Below, in pieces: positions 19,011-26,477 of a DNA stretch of 28,756 bases. Origin of the DNA: Tritrichomonas foetus (Eukaryota; Parabasalia; Tritrichomonadida; Tritrichomonadidae); the NCBI GenBank assembly GCA_001839685.1, contig MLAK01001148.1, forward strand, positions 78,977 through 107,732, read 5' to 3'. Positions within the stretch are counted from its first letter, which is position 1. The number at the start of each line of letters is the position of its first letter. The position numbers were made by a program, and so were the translations under genes. The notes beneath the pieces are model-generated. The model was not told where the DNA came from and ran no database searches. It saw nothing but the letters and a program-made list of their open reading frames with translations.

Positions 19011-19454
19011 TTAATAAACACTTTTCTGGAATATTTCCGATGATCTTGATCCGATTAAATTAAATCGATTGTCTTTTTTCTTTTTACTGATAGCTTTCCG
19101 TAATTGAATATTATCTTCATAAACTTCATCATAGTTTGCTTGATAATTCATGATATCACATCTCAATGTTTCATTTTCATGTATTAGGTATTTATTCTTT
19201 TCAATAATTGTTGTTTCTCTTTCCTCTATTGTTTTCTTGTCATTTCGTAAATCTGCTATTATTTTATTCAATCGACTGATTTCTTCAAAGAGTTTTTGAA
19301 CTTGATTATCACCTCGCATATGTTGAACAGGATGATTTATTAAATCTAATGATTTATTTAAATATAAATGTTTGCATGGATGTGGTGGTTGAGGAGCTTT
19401 TGTTAAAATAATTGTATGAGAATTACCACATTTTACAAATGTCACTTTATCCAT
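19011..19454 (-). CDS. C-terminal part of RCC1/coiled-coil protein (after frameshift)
   Basis: 147 codons in a different frame from the upstream part. Its first residues, MDKVTFVKCGNSHTIILT, are the end of an RCC1 blade (the GxxHTIIL signature). In the same frame, upstream of this ATG, the codons read NTPKHVKSI, the normal lead-in of that blade, so the Met is internal and not a true start. Residues about 18-45 form a Pro/His-containing linker. About 55-130 form a Glu/Lys/Asn-rich coiled coil (EEISRLNKIIADLRNDKKT), followed by a basic tail. RCC1 propeller plus coiled coil is a sensible domain order for a single protein of about 511 residues. Confidence 0.7.
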   Translation of the reverse strand: MDKVTFVKCGNSHTIILTKAPQPPHPCKHLYLNKSLDLINHPVQHMRGDNQVQKLFEEISRLNKIIADLRNDKKTIEERETTIIEKNKYLIHENETLRCDIMNYQANYDEVYEDNIQLRKAISKKKKDNRFNLIGSRSSEIFQKSVY

Positions 19455-20545
19455 TATAGATTTAACATGCTTTGGAGTATTTGAAGAATTTCAAGGCCAA
19501 GGCAACATTGACTATATAAATTTGAACCACAACTGTACAATTTTCCATCATCTGTTACAAACACAGAGTGATCACAGCCAATATCTAAAGAAACAATATC
19601 TTGATTTCGAAATGTAAACATAGGTTCGAAATCATTGGTAAGTGATATAGTATCACCTCTTCCAAGTTGCCCATTACAATTATTTCCAAATATGTATACT
19701 GCACCTTCTTCAGAAATAACAGCAGCATGTCTATATCTAGAAAAAGCATGATCAATTTTTATATTTCGTAATGATTCAATCACTTCGAAATTTTGATTGT
19801 ATGACTGGGAAGATTTGGGAGTAAGAATTGGGGAATATTGATTTTCATTGACAATTGTGTTACTTGCATCATTTTTTTCATTACTTATATTATTGTAGAA
19901 ATCGAAATTATTAACCTTATTATAGTGACTATTTTCGTAGAATTGTTTATGATTCTTTTCAACAGTGACTTCTTTCTGATTTAGTTTCCCATTCCCATAT
20001 GCAGTACCACTAGTTGTTATAGCGATTATAAAGCCATCACCACAAGCTAGATCATAAACAGGCTCATTCAATTGAAATATTTTTGGGACTTTTCGAGGAT
20101 CTTTATCGAAAAGGTAAAAAGAACCATCAGCAACAATTGCTGCAGCTGCTTTTGAACTACCTGAAACATATATTGCTGGACAGTGAAATTGAATAGGTAC
20201 TGGACAGTTCTTGGCTTCACATGAACAAATAACAACTCTTCCATCATCAGTTAAATATATAGTATACCATTCACCGCAATAAGCATATTGAAAGCTTTCG
20301 TTATTTATGTTTATGATTGTTGGAACACTATATATTTTTTCAGTTGTTCCAATTTGGAATTCCATATTAGAACCTAGTGCCATTGTGGTTCCATCATCAT
20401 AGATAAAAATGTTATGCCATAACCCACACGAAATACATGAAAGTCCTGTTGCACATAGTGGCAATAAAAATGGCTCACCTGTAAAACTGCTATGTCTATT
20501 ATCTGAACTATTACTTGCGAAGTTTGAAGATATGAATATGCTCAT
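19454..20545 (-). CDS. RCC1-repeat (beta-propeller) protein, N-terminal part before frameshift
   Basis: 363 codons. RCC1-type blades are recognisable by repeated Gly-His and Gly-Ser-Asn elements: ISCGLWHNIFIYDDGTTMAL, YCGEWYTIYLTDDGRVV, DLACGDGFIIAITTSGTAYG, RHAAVISEEGAVYIFGNN and DIGCDHSVFVTDDGKLYSCG. RCC1 propellers serve as guanine-nucleotide exchange or protein-docking scaffolds; here the partner is unknown. The frame is lost at about 19488-19494, just after SQCCLGL, and ends in nine unrelated residues, while the missing half-blade continues in the adjacent frame. A region of about 60 residues rich in Asn/Lys/Ser (around 210-260) is an insertion between blades. A TCACA initiator candidate at 20560-20556 gives a 13-nt leader. 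Either a recent pseudogene or a sequencing error. Confidence 0.8.
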   Translation of the reverse strand: MSIFISSNFASNSSDNRHSSFTGEPFLLPLCATGLSCISCGLWHNIFIYDDGTTMALGSNMEFQIGTTEKIYSVPTIININNESFQYAYCGEWYTIYLTDDGRVVICSCEAKNCPVPIQFHCPAIYVSGSSKAAAAIVADGSFYLFDKDPRKVPKIFQLNEPVYDLACGDGFIIAITTSGTAYGNGKLNQKEVTVEKNHKQFYENSHYNKVNNFDFYNNISNEKNDASNTIVNENQYSPILTPKSSQSYNQNFEVIESLRNIKIDHAFSRYRHAAVISEEGAVYIFGNNCNGQLGRGDTISLTNDFEPMFTFRNQDIVSLDIGCDHSVFVTDDGKLYSCGSNLYSQCCLGLEILQILQSMLNL

Positions 20546-20601
20546 ACAATGTCTCTGTGAACGAAATTTTTCTTTTGTGAATTTGAATAAAAAGCTGATG
20601 T

Positions 20602-20731
20602 ATTACTATTCAATACATTGAAAACATCGTCGAAAATATATATCGTTAAATTTTTTCATTGAGAAAGGCTAGTTAATTCAATAGCATTTAAACTTACAGA
20701 TCGAAGATATTTCAATGTATTGAATAGTAAT
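20602..20731. repeat. Perfect 22-bp inverted repeat spanning 130 bp
   Basis: The 22 bases at 20602-20623 (starting ATTACTATTCAATAC) are the exact reverse complement of 20710-20731. Just inside, ATCGTCGA (20626-20633) and TCGAAGAT (20702-20709) pair with one mismatch, extending the stem to about 30 bp around a loop of some 70 nt. A chance match of this length is not credible. It lies 57 bp upstream of the RCC1 gene start. It may be a MITE-like foldback element or a regulatory cruciform. No clear target-site duplication flanks it. Confidence 0.7.
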
Positions 20732-21149
20732 GAAATTTCATTATGGAGAAAGTGGAATAACTGATTATTCTAACCGTATTATGAAAAGAAGAATTATGAC
20801 CACTGTTGATATGATTATTGATTTTGGGATAAATAAAAATTGATTCCATACCATACTTAATAATTTATCATTGTAGGATTGTCGGTATAGATTCTGATAT
20901 AGATAATTACACTAAGGATTAATTAATCCAAAATTATGTGAAACTACATTCACAAAATGAATGGTGAAGTTAAAGTTGGTTAGCATAAGTTGACATTGAA
21001 TTCTACTCGCCATCAAAACGGCATAAATATGCCATTGGTTTATCAATGAATAATCAGCCTAAGATATTGAATTTATATAAATATTTTTCAATGGAATAAA
21101 TTGTGAATTGCTGGTGATATCATTTAAATGAAATCTTCTCACACTATGA
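20732..21149. other. Spacer with a 14-bp palindrome
   Basis: No gene seen. GGATTAATTAATCC at 20916-20929 is a perfect palindrome. Fragments of the BspA-like gene downstream may extend into the 3' part, but I cannot trace them. Confidence 0.4.
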
Positions 21150-22239
21150 AATATCTTTTATTTTATTGGCGAAACAGTTGATGAAAGCACTTTCTATAAT
21201 TGTAGACAATCCAAAAAAATTATATTTTCTGAGAATTTTAAGACGATTAAAAAATATGCTTTCTATCGCAATGAAGCGTTACGTGATTTAGATGTTAATA
21301 AAAATATTACATGCATAAAAGAACACGCTTTTAAATAATGTAAAATGCTAAATATAGTTTTGATTCCTTCTTGAATAACTATTATTCAAAACAATACATT
21401 TTGCGATTGATCATCACTGTCCAAAGTTGAATTTGAAGAAAAGGGAATCAATCTTCAAGAAATCCAAGATGATGCATTAAAAGGATGCATCTCATTAGTG
21501 ACATTTATCATTCCTAGCACAGTTCATACCATTGGAAAATCGTGTTTTTATGGATGTTTAGCATTAAAAGAAATCATACTGTCAAATATTTTGAAGAAAA
21601 TTAGTCAATGTTTATTTTACAAATGTGTAGAGTTGATTGAGGTTGTCATTCCACTTTCTGTAGATTCTATAGAAGATTATGCATTTTCAAAATGTTCAAA
21701 AATATCAGAGATCACTATTCCAGAGAAAATTATTGAAATTCCTCATGATTGTTTTCAATTGTTCAAGTTTACACAAAATTACTTTCTCCAAAATTTTGAT
21801 TGCAAATCATGAAAATTCATTTTCAGAGAGTGGTTTAATATCTTTATACTTTACAGATTTAACAAATTTGGTTTCAATCGGAAGAAAGGCATTTCATCAT
21901 TGTTCAAAGTTGGTATTAATTAAGTTACCATCTATTCAGATACTTTCTGAATCAACATTTGAAAATTGTCCTTCTTTAAAAAAAATTGAAATTCCTCATA
22001 GTATGAATGAGGTCCAAGAGAATTGTTTCTTAGGATGTATTGATGTTACAGAAGTATCCATATTAAATCCTAATATAATTTTGAAGGATTGTGCTTTTGG
22101 ATTTTGTGTGAATCTTGAAAGGTACATTTCACATAGTTATTGTTTACCACCTATGGCTTTCTTGGGTTACAATAAAATGATCCCACAAATATTTAATCCA
22201 AAATACTCACAAAACCTTTTCAAAGATTTCCTTAAGTAA
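21150..22239 (+). pseudogene. BspA-like leucine-rich-repeat gene, broken
   Basis: Repeats of the LRR_5 (BspA/Treponema pallidum LRR) type run through the region, with the signature IPxxVxxIGxxAFxxCxxLxxI: for example FIIPSTVHTIGKSCFYGC, SVDSIEDYAFSKCSKISEIT, LVSIGRKAFHHCSKLVLIKL and MNEVQENCFLGC. Such proteins are a very large trichomonad family, many of them at the cell surface. One frame (start residues ETVDESTFYNCRQSKKI) is interrupted by TAA at 21336-21338 and TGA at 21372-21374 and 21408-21410, while the repeat pattern continues across each stop. It then shifts frame at about 21758-21761, where CFQ is followed by TGTTCAAGT in the next frame. The repeat spacing suggests two bases lost there. 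The 186-codon 3' part is clean to its stop. No membrane anchor is seen at the C-terminus. Open pieces: 21498-21812 and 21679-22239. Confidence 0.8.
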
Positions 22240-22800
22240 ATTCATTATCAAGATTTTTATTTGATAACAAAGATTGTTTTCTGAATTGAATGAACATAAT
22301 ACTATTATGATAATAGACTATATTTTTGATATTCTATATAAATAAATGAATCCCATAACAATATCAAAACGCAATTGTTGGTGATCTATCATCATCAATA
22401 ATTATAACCATTTCACGTCAAATTTCTTCTGCCACATTTTTCAATGATTAATATCATCCGCAAAATTTTGCATTTTAAAAACTTAATATCTTCATAAATA
22501 AAGGAATAAAATAGTTATTATTATAAAATTGTATTTAAAGATAAATAATAATCTTATATTCAAGAAATAATTAACATTAGGCAGGATAATTATCAAATAT
22601 TGGCATTTTTAACCATACTGGTAATTCAATCTCTTATTCAAATTTAAAACCGTATTTTCACAATTATGAGAAATGATCGATTTTGTAAAGAAAAAATAAT
22701 GATTACACCCACGAAAATCACAATTTATCTCTGAAAATTTCAATATCTCATACAAAAAGTTGGTAGTGATTGGTGTGAGGTTATCAAAAAGTTTCTTTAT
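22240..22800. other. AT-rich spacer upstream of the calmodulin-like gene
   Basis: No gene seen. Two copies of (A/T)CA(A)AAAGTT lie close to the next gene (about 22750-22790: ACAAAAAGTTGG and TCAAAAAGTTTC); similar words recur in other spacers of the window. Confidence 0.4.
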
Positions 22801-23319
22801 ATGTGGTCGGATGAAGTGAAAATAATTTTACTTTTTACATCGTTTCCGAATTGCACACATCAAATGACTGCAATATATGAAGAAACTGGATTCAGCAAAG
22901 CCCAGTTACGCGCTTTAAAACGATCATTTAAAAAGCTAGATTTAAACGGCGATGGCGAATTACAGCCAGACGAGCTTTCAAAGTTCATGGAAGAGAATGG
23001 AATGAAAACCGATTTTCTAAAGGCAATTTATAGACTCTTCGATAAAAACAACGACGGCGTTCTTCAATTTAAAGAATTTTGTCAATATCTTTCAGCCTGT
23101 CAGAAAACAAACACAACGAAGCATTACCTTCACCGACTTGTTTTTGCCTCAGTTGACAGTGACCATGACAACCTCATCACATTGAAAGAGATGGTCGAGT
23201 TTGCCGATTTATGTGGAATCAAAATGACTCCGCAGGAAATTGAAAGGGAAGCAAAAAGAATCAACGATAATAGTGATGCTTTTGAGTTCAAAGAGCTAGT
23301 TGATGTGTTAGGACTTTAA
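22801..23319 (+). CDS. Calmodulin-like EF-hand protein
   Basis: 172 codons from the first ATG. Canonical EF loops: DLNGDGELQPDE (47-58) and DKNNDGVLQFKE (81-92). The third, DSDHDNLITLKE (119-130), has Asn in place of the usual Gly at loop position 6. The fourth (154-165, INDNSDAFEFKE) is degenerate, with Ile at position 1. This four-hand layout matches calmodulin/centrin-type sensors, but the last hand probably does not bind calcium. The first 21 residues (MWSDEVKIILLF and on) do not fit the family, and their DNA is T-rich like a leader. An in-frame ATG at 22864 (MTAIYEETGFSKAQLRALKR) is probably the true start, giving 151 residues, close to calmodulin's 149. The stop runs TAATAATAAAAG, with overlapping UAAA signals. 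Confidence 0.85.
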   Translation: MWSDEVKIILLFTSFPNCTHQMTAIYEETGFSKAQLRALKRSFKKLDLNGDGELQPDELSKFMEENGMKTDFLKAIYRLFDKNNDGVLQFKEFCQYLSACQKTNTTKHYLHRLVFASVDSDHDNLITLKEMVEFADLCGIKMTPQEIEREAKRINDNSDAFEFKELVDVLGL

Positions 23320-24049
23320 TAATAAAAGCTTTTCATATTATTTTCTCTCGAACTGATTTTATTTTATTCGATTCATTCAGGATGAGGTGGAAACCGTTTA
23401 TTAATTAACTTTTTAATAACCCTTTAACCAAATAAAAACAGAAAAGAATCATAAATTTCTATTCAATTATCCAAAGAAACACAAATTTTCCAAAATGTTC
23501 AGTTAAGTTTCTCTCAAAAAGAAAAAATTGATATATTTTTGATCGTATTTGATCGGTGTGACAACGCATCTTAAGGGTTGGATAACCAGGAAAAATTTCG
23601 TTTCAATATCTTCTGAATAAAAATAGCAAATAAAAAATACATTCGAAAAGACATATTTATGAATGAAAATAGACATCAAGAAGAGTAGAAAAAATCAAAC
23701 TAATGGAAATAAATATATCTAAATTGAATCCCCCAATTTTTAATTACAAAGGAATCTGCATTTTGCATTACTATATAACGCATCTAAATTACTGCCTAAG
23801 TGAGCCAGAAATTCTAATTCAATAAAATATAGAACTTTCCAAGTTTGGTCAGAATGCAGATCATCTGCCCGATTCACATCACTACGTTATATAGTATGTT
23901 TGTGAATACTTCTTTCTCATTAAAATAAAAAAATGGTCAACCAAAATTATGCACGAAACAAAAAACTGGGAATTTCTGGGGAAAATAGTGGAATTTAAAA
24001 CGTTTTTACAAAAAATAGCAAACTTATCTATAAACAATCAGCCAAAAAA
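23320..24049. other. AT-rich spacer, no gene seen
   Basis: 730 bp without a credible gene, between the calmodulin-like (+) gene and the 3' end of the small acidic protein gene (-). An AACGGTTT motif occurs on the minus strand near 23390. The only clear structure is the pair of interleaved inverted repeats at 23754-23896, listed separately. Confidence 0.45.
23754..23896. repeat. Two interleaved inverted repeats (pseudoknot order)
   Basis: TACTATATAACG (23769-23780) is the exact reverse complement of 23885-23896, spanning 128 bp. AATCTGCATT near 23753-23762 is complementary to AATGCAGAT at 23853-23861 over 9 bp. The order is A, B, A', B', so both stems could form only as a pseudoknot. GCAGATCATCTGC (23857-23869) is in addition a local palindrome. 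TA steps bound the 12-bp pair, as for a TA target duplication. Confidence 0.4.
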
Positions 24050-24295
24050 TTAAGAAGGATTCAATCCTTGAATATAATTATTGAGCTCTTCATCGTCCAA
24101 TTCAATGTCAGCAAGCCCTTCATCTTCCAAAACCGCCATTATTGTGGGATCGGCCATGAGAGCTGCATCTTCCTCGTCAATGGATCTGATCCTGGCCCTG
24201 TCGGCGCCAATTGAACCTTCCAAATTGAAGCTTTTATTCAAAGGTTCGTACTCAGTTCCACGAAAACATCTGCAAATGCTTGGAAAGACGCCCAT
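24050..24295 (-). CDS. Small acidic protein with a myristoyl/palmitoyl-type N-terminus
   Basis: 81 residues. MGVFPSICRCF has Gly2 and Ser6 (N-myristoylation pattern) and Cys8 and Cys10, typical palmitoylation neighbours, so stable attachment to a membrane is likely. Residues 12-37 contain basic residues (DRARIRS). The rest is acidic and helical (DEEDAALMADPTIMAVLEDE, then DIELDDEELNNYIQGL). No catalytic domain is seen and the family is not recognised; a membrane-anchored adaptor is an inference. The overlapping plus-strand frame 24081-24440 is a Ser-run shadow of the acidic codons and is rejected. No close TCA(C/T) initiator is seen; the ATG directly follows TTATTTATC. Confidence 0.65.
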   Translation of the reverse strand: MGVFPSICRCFRGTEYEPLNKSFNLEGSIGADRARIRSIDEEDAALMADPTIMAVLEDEGLADIELDDEELNNYIQGLNPS

Positions 24296-24721
24296 GATAA
24301 ATAACAGTTTTCACCTTATATTTGACCATAAAGTTGAATTCTTACAATATTTACCTTCCTTTGATAAATATTCCGAGCTTGATGTCATTTTGATTCAATC
24401 AAATAAGCTCTTCTGTAACTCTTTTACATCGATAGACTGATAAAAAACAAAATTGCGCCAAACAAATCAATAATAAGTTACATCGGAAATAAGTTTCTGG
24501 TGTGAGCGGCTTTACTGATAAATGTTGAAATATTTCAAAAATTTACGTTTGCTTTGCTACAACCGTCGATGGAAAGTGATTTTGTTAATCAGTTGAAAAT
24601 CAAAAATAACATATATTTAACGTATAGTTTATCTCAAAAATTTATGTAATGATATTTTATTCAAAAAGGTTGATTGTCATCAACTTTTTCAGAATAATAA
24701 ATTACGTGAGTTCAGCTTGAA
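24296..24721. promoter_or_regulatory. Divergent promoter region with a hairpin
   Basis: Separates the small acidic gene (-) from the coiled-coil gene (+). At 24663-24689 there is a near-perfect hairpin: AAAAAGGTTGAT, loop TGTC, ATCAACTTTTT, with one bulged G. It lies about 33 bp upstream of the ATG at 24722. A minus-strand match to the M3-type motif (GACGGTTG) lies near 24556-24563. No additional gene seen. Confidence 0.4.
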
Positions 24722-26134
24722 ATGTGTGCATCCCGTCGTGCTCCACGACCTTCCCCATATTTATACAGCGCCAATCGTGCATACGATTACAGAGAAATTG
24801 TAATTTCTCTTGTCAGTGGAGTCGATATTTCTTTGATTGATCCGGAATTATATTCAGGTCTCGTTCCGGTGATCGAACAATACAAATTGAAATTTCAGGA
24901 TCGAAACGATAGCTCGTCTATTCAAAGATTGAACTTTTGTCTCGAATATATCGAAAATTACCCAAAAAGGGAGCAAATTGCGAAAATACTGACCAAGAAG
25001 AGGAAGGACCCGCCGCCCAAGGAACCTCCCTTTTCGGAAAATGAGGTAGACCAAGAGATTAACGAGAGATTGTTGAAATTTGATTTTTCGCGCGATTATT
25101 CACAGGAGGAACTAGAACAACTTTTGACAGAACTTCGAGCAAGAAGGATTCGCTGTGCTGATGAGGAAGATTTCGATAAAGCCGATCTCTATGCCGAGGT
25201 GACGACGAAATTAATTCGGGAGGGGGAAATCACTCAATTAAAGAGAATAAACTATTCAAAAAATCACGAGTACGACCAAAAATTGATTGAATTAAAAAAA
25301 TCATATTCTGATTTGAAAAAAAGATGGAGAAAAATCGAAAAAAATTTCAAAATTGAATCACAGAAAGAAATTGAAAATTTGAAAAATGAACAACAACAAG
25401 AAATATATGAATTAGAAAAAAGAAAAGAAGAACCAATACCATCTAAGTATAAAAAGTACTCAATTTATTATTTGCACCTCAAGCAGCAGGAAAATATGCT
25501 TGTTAATTCCAAAAACTTTGATGAAGCTGTGATTGCCCAACAACGAGTCAAAGAACAGCAGATCATTGAAGATCGAAAAAACTGGCTCGATTGGCACGCG
25601 CGAATTGATGAAGAAAAGAAAAAACTCGAACAGAAACATAGGCAGCAACTTTCAGCACGTGAAAATAGTCTGAAAAGAGAAGAAGAAACTATGGAAAGGA
25701 GTAAAAAGAAGGAATTGATGTGCTTATCAAATAAAATTGCCTTTTTCGAATCTCAAATCAATTCAAATAATTCTCATCTCAATGGTTCAAACAATTCTCA
25801 AAAAGTTTCGCAGAATACATCTCGAAAACAATCGCAAAGAGGGTCACAACGAAACTCACAACTAGAATCACAACGCAATTCAACTAGAAATTCCACAAGA
25901 GTTTCTCAGAATAATTCACAAACGAATTCCCAGAAAAATTTACCTCGATTAAAAAATAGTAATGCCAATAATGGCCCACAATCGGCGAGAAGGATGAATG
26001 GAAGTGACGCCCAGGTATTCAGGCAGAGAGCCATACTGAATAAGCAACTTTATTGCGCAAAAGCTCTTCTTGGAAATAAAACCCAGAAAAAACAACGTTC
26101 AAGTGTTAGAAAACCCGAAGAAACTGATTACTGA
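24722..26134 (+). CDS. Coiled-coil protein with Asn/Ser/Gln-rich segment, function unknown
   Basis: 470 residues. The N-terminal 110 residues look globular and begin with a basic, Pro-containing stretch (MCASRRAPRPSPYLYSANRA). Residues about 115-170 form a helical, Glu-rich pair containing EEDFDKADLYAEVTTKLI, similar in style to short helical-hairpin UVR/TPR-like units, and a comparable SKNFDEAVIAQQRVKEQQ follows at about 262-279. Residues about 195-350 are strongly charged coiled coil (Lys/Glu/Gln). Residues 352-415 are Asn/Ser/Gln/Arg low complexity with repeated SQ(R/K)NSQ units. The C-terminal 40 residues (VFRQRAILNKQLYCAKALLG) look ordered again. The two (D/E)FD(K/E)A motifs suggest a duplicated helical element. 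A cytoskeletal or scaffold role is only an inference. It converges with actin. Confidence 0.8.
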   Translation: MCASRRAPRPSPYLYSANRAYDYREIVISLVSGVDISLIDPELYSGLVPVIEQYKLKFQDRNDSSSIQRLNFCLEYIENYPKREQIAKILTKKRKDPPPKEPPFSENEVDQEINERLLKFDFSRDYSQEELEQLLTELRARRIRCADEEDFDKADLYAEVTTKLIREGEITQLKRINYSKNHEYDQKLIELKKSYSDLKKRWRKIEKNFKIESQKEIENLKNEQQQEIYELEKRKEEPIPSKYKKYSIYYLHLKQQENMLVNSKNFDEAVIAQQRVKEQQIIEDRKNWLDWHARIDEEKKKLEQKHRQQLSARENSLKREEETMERSKKKELMCLSNKIAFFESQINSNNSHLNGSNNSQKVSQNTSRKQSQRGSQRNSQLESQRNSTRNSTRVSQNNSQTNSQKNLPRLKNSNANNGPQSARRMNGSDAQVFRQRAILNKQLYCAKALLGNKTQKKQRSSVRKPEETDY

Positions 26135-26477
26135 GGCAGAAGAAAACAAACCATTTTGTATGAATAATAAACTGTTAATACCATTGTATATCTTAGTTTT
26201 TATTTGTTCATCATTTACTATCCAATAATAATAAAATCTTCTAAGACAGAAAGAATAAATTTTTATTGTTTAATCATTGTCATAGAATATCAAGCTTTAG
26301 GTTTTGATAATCAATAAATTATAGTTTTAAAGTTAATTCATTTGAATAAAAATTGAAATGAATAAGTAATAATGTATCGCAATAATCATTAATGTGTAAT
26401 AATTATCTTGAAAAATAAAGAATATTAAAATAAAAAAAGATAGAGAGAATGTCATTAAGCGGTTAATCCCTGAGTGT
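26135..26477. other. Spacer between convergent genes (coiled-coil gene and actin)
   Basis: AT-rich 3' flanks of both genes with several TAAA and AATAAA words; no gene seen. The actin stop codon reads TAAACA on the minus strand, so a UAAA poly(A) signal overlaps the stop, as is usual in Trichomonas. Confidence 0.5.

Noticed and set aside
19600..19640. GGTTCGAAATC as a tRNA T-loop
   Set aside because: It lies inside the RCC1 coding region and no cloverleaf arms surround it.
24081..24440. 119-codon plus-strand frame opposite the small acidic gene
   Set aside because: Its N-terminal Ser runs are the antisense of Asp/Glu codons, and the second half falls in the AT-rich promoter region. The minus-strand frame has a sensible lipidation start.
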